DNA of 7,942 nt from Gemmatimonadota bacterium (GTDB taxonomy: Bacteria > Gemmatimonadota > Gemmatimonadetes > JACCXV01): assembly GCA_013696835.1 (NCBI GenBank), contig JACCXV010000353.1:1-7942 (forward strand). Direction: 5' to 3'. The notes below the pieces were generated by a model that worked only from the letters and a program-made list of their open reading frames with translations, was not told the DNA's origin and ran no database searches. Numbering within the stretch: position 1 is the first letter of the stretch; every line of letters starts with the position of its first letter. Positions 1 to 4,964 of this stretch are shown here, piece by piece. A program made the position numbers and the translations under genes.

Positions 1-179
1 GCGCCGGCCAGCGGGACGGCCGCCGCCCCGACGGCAACTCCGAGGAAGGCAAGCGCGGAGGGCGCGGGCGGCCCCGCGGCGAACGCAGCCAGCGTCACGG
101 CGCCGGAGGTCAGCGTGCCGGGTCCCCACGGCCAGCGCCCGAGGCCCAGTAGCGTGGAGGCCGCCACGGCCGGCGTCAC
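1..179 (-). CDS. pgpA: Phosphatidylglycerophosphatase A, N-terminal 59 residues (runs off the window)
   Basis: PgpA removes the phosphate from phosphatidylglycerophosphate to give phosphatidylglycerol at the inner membrane. The frame opens with GTG at 179-177 and stays open to base 1, giving 59 codons. Residues 12-25 read GLGRWPWGPGTLTS, which matches the N-terminal signature of the PgpA family (G-x-G-x3-P-x2-PGT followed by a small residue). It is followed by an Ala/Leu/Val-rich stretch suited to the first membrane segments. The start overlaps the pgsA stop in the four bases GTGA (179-176), a normal arrangement for translational coupling. The gene just upstream makes this enzyme's substrate, which supports the call. 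The catalytic residues lie outside the window, so activity cannot be judged. The identification rests on one short motif plus context. Confidence 0.8.
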   Translation of the reverse strand, partial: MTPAVAASTLLGLGRWPWGPGTLTSGAVTLAAFAAGPPAPSALAFLGVAVGAAAVPLAG

Positions 180-766
180 GCCGTCTCGCGCACCATGAGC
201 GCCCGATTGCGGTACAGGTAATCGGCCAGCGAGAGGAGCGTGAGCACCGCCACGACCCACACCAGCACCTCGACGCTCACGTCCGCGACCCGGTCCAGGA
301 CGCGCACGGGGCGTCCCGCCGCGGGCCGACGCAGCGGGACCTCGAGGATGCGAGCGAAGAGTGCCGTGCCCGCGAGCCAGTTCTGGCTGAGCGCTTTGGC
401 CTTGCCGAGCGGCGAGGCGGAGATGACGCGCCCGCGCGCCAGCGCGTAGCGCCGGAAGATCGTGATGAGGATCTCCCTCGCCAGGACGAGCAGCACCAGC
501 CACGCCGAGAGCGCCCCCTGCACGGCGAGCGGGATGAACGTGCTCGCCAGCAGCAGCTTGTCGGCCACGGGATCGGCGAGTTTGCCGAAGGCCGTGATGC
601 GCCGGGAGCGACGGGCGAGGGCGCCATCGTACACGTCCGAGAAGGCCGCGACGAGGAAGAGCGCGAAGGCCGCCGTGCGCGCCCAGAGGGGATCCAGCAG
701 GATCAGCGCCGCGAGGACGGGGCAGGCGACGATCCGCGCCAGGGTGATCCGGTTCGGGAGGTTCAC
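176..766 (-). CDS. pgsA: CDP-diacylglycerol--glycerol-3-phosphate 3-phosphatidyltransferase
   Basis: PgsA is an integral membrane enzyme that joins CDP-diacylglycerol and glycerol-3-phosphate to phosphatidylglycerophosphate, releasing CMP. The CDP-alcohol phosphotransferase signature D-x2-D-G-x2-A-R-x8-G-x3-D-x3-D is complete: D44, D47, G48, A51, R52, G61, D65 and D69 in the 196-residue form. Several hydrophobic segments follow, and the family-typical SPLGKAK stretch lies near residues 118-124. I chose the GTG at 766 because VNLPNRITLARI is the usual PgsA N terminus (compare NLPNKITLARI in Bacillus). A GTG at 802 would add 12 residues (208 in all) that look unlike the family. Neither start has a clear ribosome binding site. 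The gene lies 74 bases after the mglA stop (38 if it starts at 802) and overlaps pgpA by four bases. Function is well supported; the start is less certain. Confidence 0.92.
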   Translation of the reverse strand: MNLPNRITLARIVACPVLAALILLDPLWARTAAFALFLVAAFSDVYDGALARRSRRITAFGKLADPVADKLLLASTFIPLAVQGALSAWLVLLVLAREILITIFRRYALARGRVISASPLGKAKALSQNWLAGTALFARILEVPLRRPAAGRPVRVLDRVADVSVEVLVWVVAVLTLLSLADYLYRNRALMVRETA

Positions 767-778
767 CGGGGCAAGATA
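764..778 (-). promoter_or_regulatory. Possible -10 box directly before the pgsA GTG (leaderless start?)
   Basis: Reading on the minus strand, TATCTT at 778-773 is followed by the six bases GCCCCG and then the GTG at 766-764. TATCTT matches the -10 consensus at four of six positions, including the key T1, A2 and T6. Six bases is the distance expected if transcription starts on the first base of the codon. No good -35 element stands upstream and no Shine-Dalgarno sequence is present. One short match in G+C-rich DNA can arise by chance, so this is tentative. Confidence 0.22.
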
Positions 779-840
779 GCGCGGCGCCGAGCGCCCGTGC
801 ACCCCGCTCGCAGGGCAACGTCCGCGGCCGCGGCCCGGCC

Positions 841-1419
841 TCAGGAGAGATTCTTGATGACCTGCTTGCTGACGGACTTGAGGGTGTCGAACACGCCGTC
901 ACCATGGATGGCCACGGCCTCGAAACAGGGCACGCCCAGCGGGTTCACCGCGGCCTCGAGATCGGAGAGCGGCGTCACGTTGGGCAGGTCGCGCTTGTTG
1001 TACTGGATGATGAACGGAAGCTTCTGCAGGTCGAACCCGTGCTCGTTCAGGTTCTCGGCGAGGTTGTACATGGACTCGATGTTCGCGTCCTTGCGCTCGA
1101 TCTGCGAGTCCCCCACGAACACCACGCCGTCCACGCCCTTCAGGATCAGCTTGCGGCTGGCGTTGTAGTAGACCTGGCCGGGGACGGTGTAGAGGTGGAA
1201 GCGAGTCTTGAAGCCGCGGATCGCACCCAGGTTGACCGGCAGGAAGTCGAAGAAGAGCGTGCGCTCCGTCTCCGTGGCGAGCGAGATCAACTTGCCGCGG
1301 GTCGTGGGGTTCACCCGCTCGTAGATGTACTCCAGATTCGTCGTCTTGCCACCCAGCCCGGGGCCGTAGTACACGATCTTGCAGTTGATCTCGCGCGACG
1401 CGTAGTTGATCATCGACAT
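841..1419 (-). CDS. mglA: MglA-type Ras-like GTPase (cell-polarity switch)
   Basis: MglA is a small cytoplasmic GTPase. In Myxococcus its GTP form marks the leading pole and drives motility and polarity switching. The 192-residue protein carries the P-loop GPGLGGKTT (19-27), the guanine-specificity motif NKRD (141-144) and TVPGQ at 78-82 in place of the DxxG of ordinary Ras proteins. This Thr78 substitution is characteristic of MglA. R53 and Q82, the residues known in MglA to assist hydrolysis, are both present at the Myxococcus numbering, so the enzyme looks active. Long stretches (INYASREINCKIVYYGPG, RFHLYTVPGQV, SRKLILKGVDGVVFV) are near-identical to my memory of Myxococcus MglA. The ATG at 1419 gives MSMINY; an ATG two codons later is possible. 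GGAGG at 1437-1433 is 13 bases from the first ATG, a little far. It follows mglB by 27 bases. The cellular role in this organism (gliding, pili or polarity without motility) cannot be told. Confidence 0.95.
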   Translation of the reverse strand: MSMINYASREINCKIVYYGPGLGGKTTNLEYIYERVNPTTRGKLISLATETERTLFFDFLPVNLGAIRGFKTRFHLYTVPGQVYYNASRKLILKGVDGVVFVGDSQIERKDANIESMYNLAENLNEHGFDLQKLPFIIQYNKRDLPNVTPLSDLEAAVNPLGVPCFEAVAIHGDGVFDTLKSVSKQVIKNLS

Positions 1420-1446
1420 GGCTCTGTCCCGGCCTCCCGCCCCCCG

Positions 1447-1935
1447 CTATTCGCGAAACAGGTTGTCGATCTCGTCCTCGACCTCGGCGGTGAACTCACC
1501 GCCCATGCCGCCGCGCGTGCGGTCGAGCCCCGCGAAGATGTCTCCGAAGATCAGGTCGAGCTCCTTCACAGCCTGCTTCACCCGCAGGCGCACGAGCCCC
1601 AGCGTCGTGCGGTCGTCGAAGAGCACCACGAGGATCGCCCGCTTGCGGATGTCGGCGAGGTACATGCTCTCCTTCTCTCCCTGGTGGTAGAGGGAGGAGA
1701 ACTCGGGCTCCCCGATGAGCGTGGCGAGGTGGTCGTTGGCGGCGAAGTCGGCCGCCGAGAGGCTGGCGAACGCGTTCGTGTCGAACTGCGGCTCCTCGCC
1801 CGAGAAGGCGATCAGCTGACCGCTGCGGTCCACCAGCAGCGTGGTGCGCGCCGCGGCGTCGCGCGCGAGCACGCTCAGCTGACGACTGATCCGTCGGTAG
1901 TCGTCCTCCAGAAACGACCAGTTGCCCGCGCTCAT
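1447..1935 (-). CDS. mglB: MglB-type Roadblock/LC7 protein, GTPase-activating partner of MglA
   Basis: MglB forms a dimer that binds MglA-GTP and stimulates hydrolysis, so keeping active MglA away from the opposite pole. The 162-residue protein has the Roadblock/LC7 fold: a helix near residues 7-28, the strand TTLLVDRSGQLIAFSG (31-46), then ILVVLFDDRTTLGLVRLRV (101-119). It resembles the 159-residue Myxococcus MglB along its length as I recall it, especially the FD(D/N)RT(T/S)LGLVRLR block. The acidic tail EVEDEIDNLFRE (151-162) matches the C-terminal helix that in Myxococcus MglB also contacts MglA and affects nucleotide exchange. The ATG at 1935 lies 22 bases after the recR stop, with only weak purine-rich sequence before it. 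The order mglB then mglA is the same as in Myxococcus. The generic alternative is an unassigned Roadblock protein, but the mglA neighbour makes MglB much more likely. Confidence 0.93.
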   Translation of the reverse strand: MSAGNWSFLEDDYRRISRQLSVLARDAAARTTLLVDRSGQLIAFSGEEPQFDTNAFASLSAADFAANDHLATLIGEPEFSSLYHQGEKESMYLADIRKRAILVVLFDDRTTLGLVRLRVKQAVKELDLIFGDIFAGLDRTRGGMGGEFTAEVEDEIDNLFRE

Positions 1936-1957
1936 GTCCGGCCGACCCCGCGAAGGT

Positions 1958-2545
1958 TCAGAGTTCCCGCCGACCCGCCAGCGCCTCGCCGATCGTCACC
2001 TCATCCACGAACTCGATGTCTCCCCCCATGGGGATGCCGCGCGCGATGCGCGAGACCCGCACGCCGAGCGGCTGCAGCCGGCGCTGGAGGAACAGCGCGG
2101 TGGCCTCGCCCTCCACGTCGGGATTGGTGGCGAGAATGACCTCGTCCACGCCGCCCTCGCCAACGCGGCGCTCGAGCAGCTCGAGCGTCAGGGTGTCGGG
2201 TCCGCGGCCCTCGAGCGGGCTCAGGCGGCCGTGCAGGACGTGGTACAGGCCGCGAAACCCGCCGCTGCGCTCGATGATCCGGATGTCGCTCGCCTCCTCA
2301 ACGACGCAGATCAGGCGCGGATCCCGCCGCGGGTCGCGGCAGATCGCGCAGAGCTCGTCCTCGGAAACGTTCGCGCAGCGCGAGCAGAAGACCACGCGCT
2401 CGGTGACGTCCTGGATCGCGTGCGCCAGGCGCAGCGCCTCATCGCGAGGGCGTTTGAGCAGGAAGAAGGTCAGTCGCCCCGCGGTCTTCCTGCCGATCCC
2501 CGGCAGCCGCGCGAACTCCTCCACCAGCGTGTCTATGGCGTCCAT
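1958..2545 (-). CDS. recR: Recombination mediator protein RecR
   Basis: RecR works with RecO (and RecF) to load RecA onto single-stranded DNA at gaps, in recombinational repair of stalled forks. The 195-residue length is close to the usual 198-201. The domains appear in the expected order: a helix-hairpin-helix with LPGIGRKTA (14-22), a four-cysteine zinc site C54, C57, C66 and C69, a Toprim domain starting at ICVVEEASDI (79-88, acidic E84) and containing ATNPDVEGEATA (139-150), and a C-terminal region with SRIARGIPMGGDIEFVD (165-181). The ATG at 2545 gives a normal N terminus, but no strong Shine-Dalgarno precedes it. It follows ybaB by 55 bases and precedes mglB by 22. The dnaX-ybaB-recR order is conserved widely in bacteria. 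Nothing is missing or broken. Confidence 0.97.
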   Translation of the reverse strand: MDAIDTLVEEFARLPGIGRKTAGRLTFFLLKRPRDEALRLAHAIQDVTERVVFCSRCANVSEDELCAICRDPRRDPRLICVVEEASDIRIIERSGGFRGLYHVLHGRLSPLEGRGPDTLTLELLERRVGEGGVDEVILATNPDVEGEATALFLQRRLQPLGVRVSRIARGIPMGGDIEFVDEVTIGEALAGRREL

Positions 2546-2600
2546 GCACCCGGCACGTGCGGGGCGTGCGGCTGCCGCCGGGCCGGCGGCGCGAGCGCGA

Positions 2601-2912
2601 TCAGAGCAGCCCCGGCAGGTTGAGGCCGCCCGTGATCTTGCGCATCTCCTCGGACGCGAGCTCGCCCGCGCGGGCCATGGCCTCGTTGACCGCGGCGAGG
2701 ATGAGGTCCTCGAGCATCTCCGTGTCGTCCGGGTTCACGACCTCCCGCTCGAGACGCAGCGCGACGAGCTCCTGCTTTCCGTTCACCACCGCCGTGACCA
2801 TGCCGCCCCCCGCGCTCGCCTCTACCTTGCGGTCGGCAAGCTCGGCCTGCATCTGGCTCACCTTGGCCTGCATCTTCTGAGCCTGCTTGAGGAGATTTTG
2901 GAAGTTGTTCAT
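2601..2912 (-). CDS. ybaB: YbaB/EbfC family nucleoid-associated DNA-binding protein
   Basis: YbaB/EbfC proteins are small dimers that bind DNA and are thought to shape the nucleoid or tune expression; their precise role is unsettled. The 103-residue protein begins MNNFQNLLKQAQKMQ, the usual amphipathic N-terminal helix with KQAQ.MQ spacing. It has the family glycine stretch GGGMVTAVVNGK (35-46), then the helix DLILAAVNEAMARA (69-82), and ends GLNLPGLL. I start it at the ATG at 2912 rather than at the in-frame GTG at 2930. The ATG has a good ribosome binding site (GAGGA at 2923-2919, six bases away) and gives the family's normal start, whereas the GTG would place that site inside the coding sequence. 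It lies 63 bases after the dnaX stop and 55 before recR, between the two genes that flank it in most bacteria. Confidence 0.96.
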   Translation of the reverse strand: MNNFQNLLKQAQKMQAKVSQMQAELADRKVEASAGGGMVTAVVNGKQELVALRLEREVVNPDDTEMLEDLILAAVNEAMARAGELASEEMRKITGGLNLPGLL

Positions 2913-2918
2913 GGGCGA

Positions 2919-2923
2919 TCCTC
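2919..2923 (-). promoter_or_regulatory. Ribosome binding site that decides the ybaB start
   Basis: GAGGA is followed by the six bases TCGCCC and then the ATG at 2912-2910. It is the clearest Shine-Dalgarno sequence in the window. It favours this ATG over the in-frame GTG 18 bases upstream. Confidence 0.75.
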
Positions 2924-2975
2924 GGGCCACGGAAGAAGGGTTGGGCCGGCGGTCACGGGCGGAGCCGGCATCCGC

Positions 2976-4760
2976 TCAGACGAGGTCGGCGTCGAATACC
3001 TCCAGCGCCTTGCGAATGAGGGGATCCTCGCGTTCCAGCCGGCGGAATGCCTGGGTCTGGGAGCCGCTCTCCGCGATCGCGCTGCCGAGCTCGAGGCGCA
3101 GGCGCCGCGGACCTCCCCAGACGCTCGCCAGCACGTCCTCGAGGAGGCGCCGGTTGGCTGCCTCACCCAGCGCCTGGGCGACGAACGCCTGATCGCCCGG
3201 CACGTTCAGCACTAGCTCGTCGCCCTCGAGGGCGGGACGGTCGAGGCCGGCGAGCATGCCGCCCAGGCTCGCCTTGCGACGCGACACGCTCTCGAGAACC
3301 GATTCCCAGGCCGCGCCGGGCTCGCCGGTCGACGTGCTGTCGGCCGTTGCGGCCGACCCTGCGCCGACCATGCCCGTAGACGCGACATCGTCGGCTGTGC
3401 GCATCGACGCGACATCGTCGGGCGTGCGCAACGACGCGACATCGAGCGTGGCGCCGCCAGAAGCCTTCCGGGAGGTATCCCGCGAGCCAACCGCCGCCCG
3501 CGATGCGCGGCCAGGCGCCGGGACCACGGGCGGAACGGGCGGGACGGGCGGCGAAGCGGGAGCCGCGGCTGTCCCCCCACCCGTGCGGACGTCCTCGAGC
3601 AGCCGCATCACGTCGGCGGTGCGGTCCAGCAGCGCCAGGCGCACGAGCAGGAACTCCAGCATGTACTCGGGGTGCGCCGTGCCCCGAAACGCCTCCTCGT
3701 ATTCCGTGAGGATGCCCGTCGCACGCAGCAGGTCCGCCAGGCCGATGTCCCCCGCGGTCTCGCGGTAGGCCGCGTGGAAGTCTGGCGGGACGGTGGTGGT
3801 CGATTCGTCCCCGAGCGCGAACAGCAGGACGTTGCGCAGGTGCTCGTAGAGACCGCCGTAGAAGTCGATCAGGTCGACGCCGTCGTGGACCAGCCTGCGC
3901 ACGAAGCGGATTGCCGCCGCGGGATCGCGACTGCGCACCGCGTCGGTGGCAGCGAGATAGAGCTCGAGACCGGCCAGCCCGAGCACGGCGTGCACCTTCT
4001 GCGCATCCACGACCGGTCCGGCGCTCTGCGTCGCCGTGTCACCGGCCGCGCTCTCGCCCGCGCCCGGCAGCACCTCGCCGAGCGACAGAACCTGGTCGAG
4101 CATGCCGAGCGCGTCGCGCAGGCTGCCGTCCGCCTTCTTCGCGATCAGGAACGTGGCCTCGGGCGTGATCGTGCAGCCTTCCCGGTCGCAGACCTCGCGA
4201 AGGCGGGCCTCGACGTCCCGAAAGGCGATGCGCCGAAAGTCGAACCGCTGACAGCGGGAGACCACGGTGGGGAGCACCTTCTGCGGGTCCGTCGTGGCGA
4301 AGATGAACGCCACGTGCGGAGGCGGCTCCTCGATTGTCTTGAGGAGCGCGTTGAAGGCGTCCTTGGAGAGCATGTGGACCTCGTCCACGATGTAGATCTT
4401 GCGGCTCCCCTGGACGGCGGCGTATCCGACGCGCTCGCGCAGCTCGCGCACGTCCTCGATCCCGCGGTTCGAGGCAGCGTCGATCTCCATCACGTCCAGC
4501 GAGCGCCCGGCCACGATCGCGACGCAGTTGTCGCATGCCCCGCAGGGCTCGCCCTCGTCCAGGGCAGTGCAGTTCAGCGCGCGCGCGAGCAGCCGCGCGG
4601 TGGTGGTCTTGCCGCTGCCGCGCGGACCGGCGAACAGGTAGGCCGAACCCACGCGTCCTCCCCGCAGAGCGTTGCGCAGCGTGGACGTGACGTGCTCCTG
4701 GCCCACGACCTGATCGAACCTGCGGGGCCGGTACTGGAGCGCCAGCGGGGTGCGGCTCAT
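2976..4760 (-). CDS. dnaX: DNA polymerase III subunits gamma/tau (clamp loader ATPase)
   Basis: DnaX is the motor subunit of the clamp loader, which opens the sliding clamp and places it on primed DNA. The 594 residues show the AAA+ core in order: LQYRPRRFDQVVGQEHV (8-24), Walker A GPRGSGKT (45-52), a zinc module with C64, C73, C76 and C79 (the same spacing as E. coli), Walker B IVDEVHML (124-131), sensor 1 ATTDPQK (155-161), the SRC arginine-finger motif (168-170) and sensor 2 GSLRDAL (212-218). A low-complexity insert at about 231-250 breaks the usual core. The collar domain runs to about 390, then a Pro/Ala-rich linker (395-480) with a 9-residue tandem repeat, then a folded C-terminal segment from about 484. 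No A-run of the E. coli A-AAA-AAG type is seen, so there is no sequence sign of a programmed gamma form. The ATG at 4760 gives the family N terminus; its ribosome binding site is weak. The SRP RNA gene lies just upstream, as in Bacillus. Confidence 0.97.
   Translation of the reverse strand: MSRTPLALQYRPRRFDQVVGQEHVTSTLRNALRGGRVGSAYLFAGPRGSGKTTTARLLARALNCTALDEGEPCGACDNCVAIVAGRSLDVMEIDAASNRGIEDVRELRERVGYAAVQGSRKIYIVDEVHMLSKDAFNALLKTIEEPPPHVAFIFATTDPQKVLPTVVSRCQRFDFRRIAFRDVEARLREVCDREGCTITPEATFLIAKKADGSLRDALGMLDQVLSLGEVLPGAGESAAGDTATQSAGPVVDAQKVHAVLGLAGLELYLAATDAVRSRDPAAAIRFVRRLVHDGVDLIDFYGGLYEHLRNVLLFALGDESTTTVPPDFHAAYRETAGDIGLADLLRATGILTEYEEAFRGTAHPEYMLEFLLVRLALLDRTADVMRLLEDVRTGGGTAAAPASPPVPPVPPVVPAPGRASRAAVGSRDTSRKASGGATLDVASLRTPDDVASMRTADDVASTGMVGAGSAATADSTSTGEPGAAWESVLESVSRRKASLGGMLAGLDRPALEGDELVLNVPGDQAFVAQALGEAANRRLLEDVLASVWGGPRRLRLELGSAIAESGSQTQAFRRLEREDPLIRKALEVFDADLV
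3379..3444 (-). repeat. 27-bp in-frame tandem repeat in the dnaX linker (three copies, last partial)
   Basis: The 12-base core GACGCGACATCG (plus strand) occurs at 3379-3390, 3406-3417 and 3433-3444, exactly 27 bases apart. The bases between the cores are also similar (TCGGCTGTGCGCATC against TCGGGCGTGCGCAAC). In the protein this gives DVASLRTPD, DVASMRTAD and DVAST at residues 440-462, in the disordered linker between the collar and C-terminal domains. The unit is a multiple of three, so copy changes would keep the frame. Confidence 0.85.
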
Positions 4761-4828
4761 GCTTCGATGGTGGAGGGAGACGACGACTGGCCCCGAAGGC
4801 AGGCCGGGGAAAGGCCGCTGTGGATCAT

Positions 4829-4934
4829 GAAACCCCCCAGGTGGGCGTAGCGGCTCGGGATCCTACGTACCGCTGCTACCTTCCGGTCCTGACGGAGTTT
4901 GTAGTTCCCGGCCCTACGGACCTGGGGGGGTTTC
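4829..4934 (-). ncRNA. ffs: Signal recognition particle RNA, small 4.5S type
   Basis: This RNA pairs with the Ffh protein to form the particle that brings nascent membrane and secreted proteins to FtsY and the translocon. On the minus strand, 4893-4872 reads GTCAGGACCGGAAGGTAGCAGC in two pieces: GTCAGGACCGGAA then GGTAGCAGC. This is the Ffh-binding domain IV with its GGAA tetraloop at 4884-4881 and AGCA internal loop. Relative to E. coli, the tetraloop stem has a compensatory change (UCC/GGA to ACC/GGU). The whole RNA folds as one hairpin: 4934-4920 pairs with 4842-4829 (one bulged C), CGTAG 4918-4914 with CTACG 4850-4846, CGGGA 4910-4906 with TCCCG 4860-4856, CTAC 4904-4901 with GTAG 4866-4863, and CCG 4895-4893 with CGG 4872-4870. 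It has no Alu domain and is about 100 bases long. The exact ends are set by the terminal stem and could differ by a few bases. It sits 68 bases before dnaX. Confidence 0.95.
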
Positions 4935-4935
4935 A

Positions 4936-4964
4936 AGGCTATCCCCCGGGGGGCTGGGTGTCAA
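4936..4964 (-). promoter_or_regulatory. Probable sigma-70-type promoter for the SRP RNA, inside the kinase 3' end
   Basis: On the minus strand a perfect -35 hexamer TTGACA (4964-4959) is followed by a 17-base spacer and TAGCCT (4941-4936). TAGCCT matches the -10 consensus at T1, A2 and T6. Transcription would begin near 4930, within a few bases of the 5' end predicted from the terminal stem. The -35 lies in the codons for Leu-Asp-Thr near the kinase C terminus, and the -10 begins at the kinase stop codon TAG. The perfect -35, ideal spacing and fit to an independent RNA end make chance unlikely, although the -10 is weak. Confidence 0.65.

Noticed and set aside
904..2139. Long plus-strand open frame opposite mglA, mglB and the recR end
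   Set aside because: It has no recognisable motif and overlaps three well-identified minus-strand genes. Long antisense frames are expected in very G+C-rich coding DNA because stop codons are rare.
2913..2930. Longer YbaB starting at GTG 2930 (109 residues)
   Set aside because: The extra MARGSP is not family-like, and a good GAGGA site six bases before ATG 2912 would fall inside the coding sequence.
2016..3215. Long plus-strand open frame opposite recR, ybaB and the dnaX end
   Set aside because: It is a composition shadow: Arg/Ala/Ser-rich with no domain, crossing three real genes and their gaps.
2976..4760. Programmed frameshift in dnaX to make a short gamma subunit
   Set aside because: I found no A-rich slippery heptamer or homopolymer run followed by an early stop. 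The coding sequence is continuous to the C-terminal domain.
4789..4816. G+C-rich hairpins between the SRP RNA and dnaX (CCCCG 4791-4795 with CGGGG 4805-4809; GGCC 4802-4805 with GGCC 4813-4816)
   Set aside because: Considered as an ffs terminator. No T-run follows on the minus strand, the stems are short and mutually exclusive, and such pairs are common at this G+C content. Read-through into dnaX remains possible.
3672..4850. Long plus-strand open frame opposite dnaX and part of the SRP RNA
   Set aside because: Its sequence mirrors DnaX codons (charged, Val/Glu/Arg-rich), and it runs through both a conserved ATPase and a structured RNA.
4943..4953. CCCCC/GGGGGG palindrome in the promoter spacer
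   Set aside because: Considered as an operator or terminator. It codes for the Pro-Pro-Gly end of the kinase and has no T-run, so I see no support for a separate function.
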